Source: an uncultured Prevotellaceae bacterium | GTDB lineage: Bacteria > Bacteroidota > Bacteroidia > Bacteroidales > Bacteroidaceae | Reading direction: 5' to 3' | Assembly: GCA_946188345.1 (NCBI GenBank) | Contig: CAMHUI010000004.1 | Span: forward strand, 28,211 to 92,210 | DNA length: 64,000 bases | Shown here: positions 43,026 through 52,700 of the stretch, one piece after another | How positions within the stretch are numbered: position 1 is the first letter of the stretch | Layout of the letters: every line of letters begins with the position of its first letter | Position numbers and translations under genes: made by a program | Notes under the pieces: generated by a model | Seen by the model: only the letters and a program-made list of their open reading frames with translations | The model's database searches: none | Told to the model about the DNA's origin: nothing

Positions 43026-43922
43026 CTAAGAGGCTGCCTGCTCCAATATCTGTTTGAGGGTTTTCTGGGCAGCACGGAGATACGAGATGCCAAGCGAATG
43101 CAAATCAAAATACTTGGTTTCGATATGGTTACAGAGATTTTCTAATTCCCCGCACCATAACTCAAGGTCCTCTACGTTGACCTTTTCCGCATGTTGCTCC
43201 ACATAACTTTTCATTAGGAGACAAAATTGTTCGAGTCGCTCTTCCGTGCTATTCATTATGGCAGCCTTAATGCCTAAAAACGTCATGAGTATCTGATTTT
43301 TATCCGTCAAAAAATTAAAGGTTCCATTTTGGAGCAAATTAATGTTTGGCTGAAGAAACGAATTGTTTTTGCGGTCTACAATTTCCGAATAGGTCATAAT
43401 AAGCCGGCCGGTAATTGTCTTCAGCCTCCTACCATTCTCGTTAATATCCTGCCACTCCAATGCGTAGCAGTGGCGCCAGCCTTCAATGCCATCATCGGTA
43501 TCCATAAAGCAAGCCACGATGTAGTTCATGCCCTGTAGGCCACCAATAGTAATTTTTTTCACAAATCTTCCTAATTCGGGTTTACTGCCTATCGCGATGT
43601 GATAGGTTTCAATGGGACTCTCCGATGTTTCCAGATGTCCAGAGTGTTGCTTGAGCAAATAACAGTTGTTACTATAGCTGTCCTCATTGAAAGCATCTAT
43701 TACATTCTGAATGAGATCGATTTTGTTTTTCGGCATGGAAAATGCATAGACCTCACTCACTTTTATCATCTTTTTGCCTATTTTCTCCGACTCGATGTTA
43801 CGGGTAACCTCAACACCTTTTGAATTCATGAGTTTCAGGTACGCTGCTATGATGTTCGTCTGTGCCTGTAAAGGAAGTACAACAAAGCAGAGAATGGTTG
43901 ATAATAATTTGATTGTTTTCAT
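43026..43922 (-). CDS. Secreted protein of unknown function in the ECF operon
   Basis: The 298-residue protein has a signal peptide (MKTIKLLSTILCFVVLPLQAQ) and no membrane segment after it. No family is recognised. The middle has CFMDTDDGIEGWRHCYALEWQDINENGRRLKTITGRLI, likely beta structure, and the C-terminal 100 residues are predicted helical (STEERLEQFCLLMKSYVEQ). It is between the anti-sigma-like gene and the S41 peptidase gene with 25-30 bp gaps. A periplasmic role in signalling is an inference from position only. Confidence 0.7.
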   Translation of the reverse strand: MKTIKLLSTILCFVVLPLQAQTNIIAAYLKLMNSKGVEVTRNIESEKIGKKMIKVSEVYAFSMPKNKIDLIQNVIDAFNEDSYSNNCYLLKQHSGHLETSESPIETYHIAIGSKPELGRFVKKITIGGLQGMNYIVACFMDTDDGIEGWRHCYALEWQDINENGRRLKTITGRLIMTYSEIVDRKNNSFLQPNINLLQNGTFNFLTDKNQILMTFLGIKAAIMNSTEERLEQFCLLMKSYVEQHAEKVNVEDLELWCGELENLCNHIETKYFDLHSLGISYLRAAQKTLKQILEQAAS

Positions 43923-43947
43923 ACGCTATATTATTAGAATGTTAAAC

Positions 43948-44604
43948 TTACAATTCTCTTACATCTTGCTGCATGGCACAAATCAGTTGCATCTGCTCTT
44001 CAGCGATGGCCATACGGAGCATTTGGAGTTGATGGCGACTAATACCCTCCACACTTTCCGATATTGAAAGAACTTCCTCCTGCACCGGATTGTTTTCTGC
44101 CACAAGAACAACGTTTTTTTCCACGGCAGTGACCTCTGGCAAGATTGGAATGGCTTCCGTCGTATGTTCCATGTGAGCTTCCGTTGCAGCCTGTTTGTTT
44201 TCTTCCGCAGCAGCTACACTCGTTGTCTCAACACGACAGTTTTTTCTCTTCGGCTTCACTATATTCTCATTATAGTCTGACGCAACCACTCGTTGACCTT
44301 CAGAAGTTTTCAAGGTTTTTGAAGTTTCGGTTGGAGATGTAGTTTTCGCATGCGGAACGACAAGGGCCACCGGTTTCTCTGAATATTGTATTTTCGTCTT
44401 TGGCCAAAAAGCAAATGCCGCCACTCCGATGATGATAATAGCAACCGCAGCCACCACCTGCCATCGTCGAATGCGACGACAACTGGTGGGTGTAGCAGTA
44501 AGCTGTCCCAAAACTTTCGCTTTCAGCCCTTCGGGCATTGCTGTATCCGACTCGTTCAATGCGTGTCGCAAGGCGGGGTCGAGGAATTGACTATTCTGTT
44601 CCAT
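43948..44604 (-). CDS. Single-pass membrane protein, probable anti-sigma factor
   Basis: The 218-residue protein has one transmembrane helix at about residues 50-67 (VVAAVAIIIIGVAAFAFW), a short cytoplasmic N-terminus and a C-terminal region rich in Glu, Thr and Lys. The gene overlaps the end of the sigma factor gene by 14 bp, the usual arrangement for an anti-sigma. No zinc-anti-sigma motif (HxxxCxxC) is visible, so binding of the sigma is inferred from position and topology only. The C-terminal part is helical (SVEGISRHQLQMLRMAIAEEQM). Confidence 0.7.
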   Translation of the reverse strand: MEQNSQFLDPALRHALNESDTAMPEGLKAKVLGQLTATPTSCRRIRRWQVVAAVAIIIIGVAAFAFWPKTKIQYSEKPVALVVPHAKTTSPTETSKTLKTSEGQRVVASDYNENIVKPKRKNCRVETTSVAAAEENKQAATEAHMEHTTEAIPILPEVTAVEKNVVLVAENNPVQEEVLSISESVEGISRHQLQMLRMAIAEEQMQLICAMQQDVREL

Positions 44605-45148
44605 GTTCCAATTTTTGTATCAATACATAAAGTCGCTTTCTTATTCGATGGAGCCGCGTAGTAACGGCGGTTCCCGATAGCGAGAGGATGAAGGCAATGT
44701 TGCGCACCGGTTGGTTGTCGTAGTAGTAGAGTGTCACGAGTGCCTGCTCCTCAGCGGTAAGCAGAGATATTGCCTTTTGTAGTGTGGCTATACGATGCTC
44801 GCTCATGTCGGCCAGTTCCGCTGTGGCCATCTCATCGGTCACGGCATCAATCTGCGTATCGTCGATGCTCAGCGTGGGAAGTCGCCGCTGGCGCACGCGC
44901 ATCAAGGCGCTGTTATAGGCTATGCGGAAGAGCCACGTAGAGAAACTGCTTTTCGCTTTGAACAATGCCAACCCGGTATAGGCTTTCAGGAAAACATCCT
45001 GCACGATGTCCTCGGCTTCAACCCTGTCGCCCGTAAGTCTGGCCACCAGCCCATAGACACGCTGTCCATAACGGTCGAAAAGTTCGCCGAAAGCCGAGGT
45101 ATCCCCTTGGAGCACGCGCCTGATGGTATGTTGTTCGTTGTATGCCAT
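44591..45148 (-). CDS. ECF-family RNA polymerase sigma factor
   Basis: The 185-residue protein has region 2 (FGELFDRYGQRVYGLVARLTGDRVEAEDIVQDVFLKAYTG, then FSTWLFRIAYNSALMRVRQRR) and region 4 (LTAEEQALVTLYYYDNQPVRNIAFILSLSGTAVTTRLHRIRKRL). No region 1.1 or 3 is present, as in ECF sigmas. It is the first gene of the operon, followed by a membrane anti-sigma-like gene, a secreted protein and the S41 peptidase. The target promoter is unknown, and no repeated upstream motif is evident here. The next element upstream is the IS remnant at 45204. Confidence 0.92.
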   Translation of the reverse strand: MAYNEQHTIRRVLQGDTSAFGELFDRYGQRVYGLVARLTGDRVEAEDIVQDVFLKAYTGLALFKAKSSFSTWLFRIAYNSALMRVRQRRLPTLSIDDTQIDAVTDEMATAELADMSEHRIATLQKAISLLTAEEQALVTLYYYDNQPVRNIAFILSLSGTAVTTRLHRIRKRLYVLIQKLEHGTE

Positions 45149-45203
45149 TTCTATTCTTTAGATGCAGAATGATGCAAAATGTCACAAAGGAAATGTATTT
45201 TTT

Positions 45204-45437
45204 ATTGCTGTCCGGTAAAAGTTCCGTATCATGATCATGTACTACGTCAACTGCTACACGTTCTTCGAACAGCCGGAGAGAGACTGGCTTAAAATACTCG
45301 AAACGGACAATCCGCCGCCTGAAGAACTGACTCTTTTCAATTAGGGGGCTTACTTTTCTGAAAATAAAACCGCAACGCCTATTTAAAGGCATTGCGGAAG
45401 ATAATTTTTGCGCATTTGAGTTTTAGCGGACAGCAAT
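45204..45437. mobile_element. Internally deleted IS remnant
   Basis: ATTGCTGTCCGGTAAAAG at 45204-45221 and its inverted partner TTTTAGCGGACAGCAAT at 45421-45437 bound 234 bp. Inside, a frame on the plus strand from about 45227 encodes MIMYYVNCYTFFEQPERDW and ends ELTLFN with a stop at 45342-45344; it looks like the C-terminal tail of a transposase, though its family was not verified. A hairpin at 45369-45401 follows. No flanking target duplication is seen. Confidence 0.6.
45369..45401 (+). terminator. Hairpin inside the IS remnant
   Basis: CCGCAACGCCT pairs with AGGCATTGCGG, one wobble, and is followed by a T-rich stretch. It would end transcription of the relic transposase frame. Confidence 0.5.
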
Positions 45438-45473
45438 AGTTTTGATACTTCTTTCAGGATGGTTATTCTTTCT

Positions 45474-46637
45474 TCATGGCCGGCAGAGAGCCTCGCAGAA
45501 TCGGTCTTGGAAGTTGCGTCCGTCGCGCCCGTTTCGCAGCCCTTGGTTGATGATGGCAAAGGCAAGTATGTGCTGATTGGGTGCGAGCAGATAGCCTGCC
45601 AGCGAGCTGACGCCGGTGAGGGTTCCTGTCTTGGCCCACACGTTTCCTCGCGTGAGGGGGCCCTTCATGCGGTCTTTCAGGGTTCCGTCGAAGCCTGCGC
45701 TGGGCAGCGTGGGATAGAGGTGGTCGTAAATTTGCTGGTTCTGCCATGCATAGCGTAGCAGTCGGACGAGCAGTTCAGCCGAGAGATAGTTGTATAGCGA
45801 GAGCCCAGAGCCGTCGGCCAGCCGGTAGTCGGCCGGATTGAGTCCCAGCTCCGCGATGAGCCTGCGCTCGGCTTCGTGTGCCTGAGCCGCGGTGGCAAAG
45901 GGCGTGCCCGTGGCGGCTGCCAGCTGATAGAACACGGCTTCGGCGTAGAGGTTGTCGCTCTTCTTCATCATCTGCAATAGAATCTGGTCGAGGGTGTGGC
46001 TGACGGTGCATAGCGACTGGATGCTGTCGGGGCAGACATCGTCGACGATGGTGACGGCCGTCGCTATGCCGACGTCGTTCAGCTGGCTGACCATCTGTTC
46101 GGCCAGCTGGTCGCGGCGGTTGTAGAGCAGCGGCGAGAGTGTGGGGTTGGGGTCGTCCCACGACCAGCCCTCGCCGAAGGGCAGCAGGTCCTTCATTGAG
46201 CGGTCGGTGACGATGGTTCCGCGGATGGCATTGATGCCGCGGCTGCGGATGCTGTCGATGACGACGTTCATCTCGTCGGCACTGAAGGCAGGGTCGAAGC
46301 CTCCGATGCAATAGATGCTACCAGTGAAGACGCTGTCGCAGACGGCTCCCTGGTAGCGGAAGCGCGTCTTGAGGCAATAGCTTCCCCCGAGCTCGCGCAG
46401 GGCCGTGACGGCCGTGAGGAGCTTCATGGTGGATGCCGGCCGTAGCAGCTGCCGATGGCCGTGGGTGTAGAGGGTTCGGCCGGCCGTGAGGTCGTAGACC
46501 ATGATGCCCACATGGGAGGTCTCGAACATAGGGTCCTGCAGCAGGGAGTCGAGACGTGCCTTATAGTCGGTGGCAGCCTTCTGCGCCTGCACATGGGCGG
46601 CAAGCGCAAGAAGGACGATGAGGAGGAGCTTCTTCAT
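45474..46637 (-). CDS. dacB: D-alanyl-D-alanine carboxypeptidase/endopeptidase (PBP4 family)
   Basis: The 387-residue protein has a signal peptide (MKKLLLIVLLALAAHVQAQ). All three penicillin-binding motifs are visible: S69-T-M-K72, SDN in KKSDNLYAEA (about residue 228) and KTGT in VWAKTGTLTG (about residue 339). The order and the insert between the first two motifs fit the S13/PBP4 class. It trims or cleaves cross-links in peptidoglycan in the periplasm. It follows sprA on the same strand after a 70-bp gap that holds a 9-bp tandem repeat. Confidence 0.93.
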   Translation of the reverse strand: MKKLLLIVLLALAAHVQAQKAATDYKARLDSLLQDPMFETSHVGIMVYDLTAGRTLYTHGHRQLLRPASTMKLLTAVTALRELGGSYCLKTRFRYQGAVCDSVFTGSIYCIGGFDPAFSADEMNVVIDSIRSRGINAIRGTIVTDRSMKDLLPFGEGWSWDDPNPTLSPLLYNRRDQLAEQMVSQLNDVGIATAVTIVDDVCPDSIQSLCTVSHTLDQILLQMMKKSDNLYAEAVFYQLAAATGTPFATAAQAHEAERRLIAELGLNPADYRLADGSGLSLYNYLSAELLVRLLRYAWQNQQIYDHLYPTLPSAGFDGTLKDRMKGPLTRGNVWAKTGTLTGVSSLAGYLLAPNQHILAFAIINQGLRNGRDGRNFQDRFCEALCRP

Positions 46638-46660
46638 TGGTTTCTTTCTTATTTTAATTA

Positions 46661-46705
46661 ATAGTATTTATAGTAACTATAGTCACTATAGATACTATAG
46701 GGGCA
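46661..46705. repeat. 9-bp tandem repeat between sprA and dacB
   Basis: Five units of the form ATAGTnACT, at 46661, 46670, 46679, 46688 and 46697, the first and last degenerate. The inner units form CTATAG palindromes. The repeat lies 4 bp beyond the sprA stop and just before dacB. Confidence 0.75.
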
Positions 46706-46708
46706 TAG

Positions 46709-49700
46709 CTACCTTGTCAGTGAGAACTTCAGCGAGAATCCGAAGTCGCGCGTGGTGGTGGGATAGCTGGAGGATGAGAGCAACGGGGTGTTGCCGAGCT
46801 GCTCGTAGTAGAACGTCATCGTGAGGAGCTTCGAGAGGGTGTAGTCGGCCATGAGTGAGAACTTGAAGTTCTTGTTGCCGTTGTTGGCCGTGCTGGCCAT
46901 CGAGGCAATGTCGCGGATGATGGCAGCCTGCTGTCGATAGGTGAAGGTGGCGTTGAGGTTGAGGTCATGGTTGACGCCGTTCTTCTTTGTCTGCTTCTGG
47001 GTAGCGTTCTGCTGCTGTTCCTCGCCGTCGGCATCCTTCTTGGTGCTCTTCACCTTGCGATGGCTGTTGCCTCCGCCGCCGAAGAGGTTGAAGTCGTTGA
47101 TCTTATAACCCCACTTCACCGACCAGTCGCTGCTGGTAGCCTCGTTGATCTGCATACTCGTCATCGAGAGCGTCAGCACGCGCGTCTTCTTGTAGTCGAT
47201 GCCTGCGGTCATGTTGTTGAGGAAAGTGACATCAATGCCGAAGGGCTGCAGCTGCTCGTTGATGCTGGCCGTCGAGATGTTATACATGGAGTTGGGTATG
47301 GGCATGCCGGTGGTGGCATCGGTAATGAATCCGAGGCCTCCCATATACTCCATGAAGGTGCTGTAGGTGCTATAGGAACCCACGGCGAAGACACTCTTGT
47401 AGGAGTGCTTCAGGTTGACGCTCTTGAAGGTGCGGCGGAACCAGGTCAGCTTGGAGAGTCCGCTATAGGTGATGCTCCAGTTGGGCAGCAGCCGGGTGAG
47501 CGACGGGAAGATGTCGAGCGAATTGCCTTTCATGTTCGTATACGAGGAGAGGAAGGCCGGTATGAGGACATCGGCACTATACTTGTTCACTCCGCCGTTC
47601 TGGGGATTGAAGCGCTCGCCTGCAAGGGGTGTTCCTGCAGGATATGGCACGCCGTCGTAGCGGTTCTCGACACGCTGGCGGTAGCCTTCGAGCGAGTTGC
47701 AGAAGCGCTCAAACGACTTCGAATAGTAGCCGTTAGAGGCACTGCCCATGCCCTCGAAGGCTGTCCCGATGGAGATGGTCGTCATGTTGAACGTTCCGGT
47801 CTGTGTGGTAGGATTGCCCACATACATATACTGTATGCTCTTTCCTGCCGTCTTAGTGCGGCTGGCGTTGAAGTCAATCTTCAGGTTGCGCACGGGCTCG
47901 ACGGTCATTCGCAACTGCAGGTCTTCGTTGGTATTGGTCGTAGCCGGTGTAGCCACGTCGTCGCTCTGCAGCAGCCATCCGTTGCTGCGTGCGGTCTCGA
48001 TGAAGTCGTCGCCGGTCATACCGAAGGCGAAGTCGAGTCCCGGCGAGAGCAGATCGCCTCGGCGCTGTCCGAAGGCATCGCCGATGGTAGGCATGAAGCC
48101 CGGCAAGGCCATGGCGTTGGTGTTGCGATAGGTGACGCTGACGTTGCGTACCATCATCAGGAAGCGCGCTGCCGACTGTGCCGTGCGGTACCACGTGAGG
48201 TTCTCGAGGGGCTCCTTGGCTGTGACGGTGACTTTGACCTTCGTGGCCGAGTCTACCTTGGTGAGCACCTTGATGGTATTGTCGTCGAAGACCTTATACT
48301 TGATGGGGAAAGTGCGTCCGTCTTCAGTCTTGGCGGTGACGATGAGACGACGGCTTTTCTTGCCGTGCTTCACGCTGACGGTGGTGTCGGGCAAGAGCGT
48401 AATCTCGCCTTCATACCCCTTCTTGTTCTTTGGCAGCTGCTGGTTGAGAGCGCTGCCGGCCTTATTGTCGGTCGACTTGCCGTCCTGTGCCTTGTCGTCG
48501 GGCTTCTTCGTGGTGGGAGTAGTCTTCTTGGGTGTTGCGGGCGTACGGCGTATCTCCTTGTTGAAGCGGTCGTTGGTGGCCTTGAGGAAGGGGATGAGGT
48601 TGTAGAGCTTTTCGAAGTTGAGCGTCGAATTGAGACTCATGGTACGATTGTTGGTAATCGTGTTTCCAAGTGACGTACCATCTTCGAGGTCGCTGCCTCG
48701 CACCCAGGTATAGACTGCCTTGTAGCTGGCATCGGCCGTAACCCAGCTGAAGATGGGGATAAGGTTGAGCGGCACCTTGTAAGAGAGGGAGAAGTCCTGA
48801 TTGTAGTCGAGAGGAGTTCCGAAGTTGCGGATACTGGTGCGGACAGAGTCCTTCCACGCTTCATAGCGGTCGGCATAGAGGTCTTTGTTGACGGGGGTAT
48901 AGGGCTCTTCAATCTCGGCACGGGTAGCACTCTGGAACGACATGTGGAGGTTCTTGGTGAAGTCCCACTTGATGCTGAAGTCGCGGTTCCAAAGGAACTG
49001 CTGGTTGAAGGTCAGCGGCAACGAAGAGCCTCCGAGATCCTCCATGTCGCGCTCCTGCAGTTCGTGATAGACGCGGTTGATGTCGGTATTGAACGAAATG
49101 TTCTGGGGAAGCCAGTTGAAGGAAAGCTGCTTGGGCAGGTCGAGCCACTTGCTCTTGCTCTTGATCTTCTTCTTGAAGGGCTCGAAGGCCTTATAGACCG
49201 GCACCCACTGATAGGACATGCGGCCCTGCCAGTTGTCTTCCCGCTCGTAGACGGTTGTCTCGCCGGAAGTGTTACGGTGGGAGTGGCTGTAGGAGAAGGA
49301 GAAGTTGGCTGGGTCAATGGGCATGGGATGACGCTTGTCCAGCTGCAGTCCCAGACGGACATTAGAGAGCGAGAAGTTTGTAGTGGTTGTCTTCGTCACG
49401 GCAATACTCTCGATGGAGTCGCGCTCATGGCGATTGGTCATGGCATCGAGGGCATCACGCAGCTCCAGGTCGGTGTCGAGCGGATTATACTTCGGGCTGC
49501 TCTCTTCCTTCGTGACAGAGTAGTATAGCGGCACAGAGGCCTTCACCTTGTCAGGGAAGAACTTTCCGAGGTCGAGGCTGGTCGTGATGCTGTAGTTCAT
49601 GAGGTTCTCGTTGGAACGGGTAGCTACGCCTTCCTCCAATCCGCCAAAGCCCTCAGAGAGGTAGCGTCCCTGCATGTTGAGGGTGCCGAGGTCAGAGAGC

Positions 49701-52700
49701 TGCATGTTGAGGTTACCCTGCGCAGCCCAGCCGCCCTCGTTGTTGTATTCCTTCAGGCGCAGTTCGTTGACCCATACCTCACCCGACTTAACCTCACTCG
49801 ACTTGTTGCGCACACCGATAATCATCGTCTTCACCTCACCCAACGACGGGTTACCCATGACGGTGACACGGTTGTTGGGCCGGTCGGCATCATAAACAGA
49901 GAACTCCCTGGTATAAGAAGCCAACCCCTGGCCTTTCGCACGGTTGCGGTCACGCTTCAGGTTGGTGAAGATAGTCAGTGGCACATCGAGCATATTGTCC
50001 TCGGGCCATACGAGACGCACATCGGTGGGTGAATAGCGGTCATAGTCGTTGCGAGGCTCGGTGAGCTTCAGCGGAATCTCATATTCATAATAGTTGCTCT
50101 TGTAGTCGCTGCCGAGGCGGATGAACAGAGCCAGCTGGTTGTCCTGAAGGTTGGTAGTGTTCTGCTCCAGGGCATTGGCATGAACGAAGAGCTGCAAGCG
50201 CTTATACTGCCTCAGGTCGGTATAGGTATTCTTATAGACGGCCTTCGACTCACCGGTAGAGAGGTTGCTGACGACCATGTCGAGCGCCTGCTCATTAGAC
50301 TCTACCAACTGTGGCTGGCTGGGGTCTTGCACACGGCGGATGCCTGGAGGAAGTACGTAGTTGACGGGCGTCTTGTCATTGTTTTCCTCGATATTGACTT
50401 CACTGACATTGAGTCGGCCCGAACCACTTACATTGTCTAGATTCTGCTCATAGACACGCCACTCGCCGCGCACAAGGTCGAGGCTTCCGAAGCGAAGCAC
50501 GATGGGGTGTTCGAAGTTGGTCAGAAACATACGCATGAAGCGGATGCTCGAGAAATCGCTGATGGTGCCGAACTTCTGTTCGAAGTCATCGACGGGAATA
50601 CGGAACTGATACCATGTGACAGGCTCCTTGTTGCCGTTGCGCAAGGTGGGCTCGCCTTCACGCTTGTCGACGATGAAGTTCTGACCCACCACCAAGTCCT
50701 GGGCTCTCAGCGAGACGTGATACTGGTAATACTTCTCATATTCGTTGAGCGTATAGTCCTGGTTGAGGTCTTCGACGTCGGGCGTTGTCTTGTAGGAAGT
50801 GTCGTAGCTTTCGTTTCTGGTATCCGAGTCGGGAGAGTTTCCCTGAGGATTGTTGATGTATTTGTACCGACGGAGGATGCTTGCCTGCATCTGGTCGTAG
50901 TCAGAGCCGCGGAAGTAATGATAGTTGTCGCGCGCCGGGTCGGCATAGATAGAGTCCCAGACAGCAGCATCGACCTTGCCCTGAACCTGGCTGAGGTAGT
51001 CCTGATAGGTTGGGAAGGCGCGTTCCTCTGTGTCGGCAAGTCCGTTCAGTCCGACGTCCTGCAGTGCACGCGAGCCACTGCTTGTGGCAAAGGCATAGTT
51101 ATTGTTTATCTGGGTTGGAATCTTACCCCACTGTGTGGTTGTGAAGCTTTGTGAGCCATCGACGGGCATACCGCTCTCCTGGAACTTCTTTCCGTCGCGC
51201 AGGATGTCTTCGCTGACTTCACCAAGGTTGAAATAGAGGTCACCTCCGTATTGGTTCTCGATACCCTCACGACGGGTATAGATGAAGGGATCCATCAGCC
51301 AGAATTCGATATACTCGATGTTGGCATCTTCGAAGTCGGTGGTGTTCAACCTGCGCATCATGCCGCCCCAGTGGCTCTGCGGGTTATTGAGTTCGCCGTT
51401 GCTCTTCAGGTCGGTATTGAAGTTGTAGGGGCCTGGTTCGTTGGGATAATAGGCCACGTTGAGGATGGGGAGCATGGAGGTAGCTCCGTTATAGGTACTC
51501 TGGTCGCGGTTGGGATAGAGCTCGCGTACCGGCACCTCACGCACATAGTGGTTGGAGAGTTGGTCGAGGTCGCTCTTGATATGCCCCGGAGTAAGCGATG
51601 AGGAACGGCGGGTGAAGAGCGGGTCGATGGTATACCAAGCCATCTGCGCACGGTTATAGCCGCTGCGAAAGGTCGACTTGTCATTGCTCTCTGGGAACAT
51701 CGAGGGCACACTCGATAGCATCCACGAGGTAGGTGTAGAGACGTCGGCCTTCGAGGTGGTATTCTCGAAGTCATCGAGATAGGAGGCGTTGTCTTGTGTT
51801 CCGTGGCTCTGTCCGGCGATGAGTTGGGCAAACTCTCCCACGAAGGAGATGTTGGAAGGCTGCGTCAGATGGAGCAACGGAATCTTGTCGAGCAGATTGG
51901 TGAGCCACTGACTCTCCTTTTTCCAATTCAGGTTGAAGCCCCAGAGGGTGTTGTTGAGCGGTTCTGACCCCATGGACACCTTGGTGGTGAGGGCCTGCTC
52001 GTAGAGGTGCTGAAGAGTACCGCTGATCTGGAAGTTCTTTGTGAAGTCGTATTCCCAGTTGAGTCCGAACATGGTCTTTCTCATCTGCCCATAGTCGGTA
52101 TTGCTTTCCGACGAAACATTGACCGGCGTCTGTGCATCGATGATGCTCTGGTTGAGGATGCGCACTTCGCCAGCGGAATAGTCTACGGTATAGTCGGTAC
52201 CTTCTGTCAGCGTGACTCCACCTGCGGTGACTACGACAGAACCCTGGGGCACGTTGACGGCTCCGAGCGAGATGACGTTCGAGCCGCGTCCACGATACTG
52301 GGCTACAATCTGATACTTGTTCTTCTCGGCAATCTGCTTGGCCACCGTCTGCGTCGAGTCGTAGAGCTCAGTGAAGGCGTATTTCTCGGCCACGGCGGCG
52401 GGGACACCTTTCTCAACAAGCGTGGCATACATGTTCTGTCCGAAGGGTTCGACTGTCGGGAAGAAGACGGTACCGCCGCTGACGGTGTAGCCCTCTACAT
52501 AGTCGAAGTAGCCGTTGGCATGGGGCTTATTGTTGTTGTCGAGCCGGTCGGCTCCCATCAGCCGGATGAGAGGTTGGTCCTTCACCTGCGACTCTGGAAT
52601 ATAAGAAAGGTACACGCCCGCTGTGTCACTCTGGAACTTCACGTCGAGGCGGAACTTGTCCTTCTCCACTGACGAGTCGAGCCGGTAGGCATTCTTCATC

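Noticed and set aside
46967..48673. Plus-strand open frame of 568 codons
   Set aside because: It lies wholly antisense to sprA, whose frame is unbroken and clearly real; the antisense translation has no recognisable domain, which is common opposite GC-rich genes.
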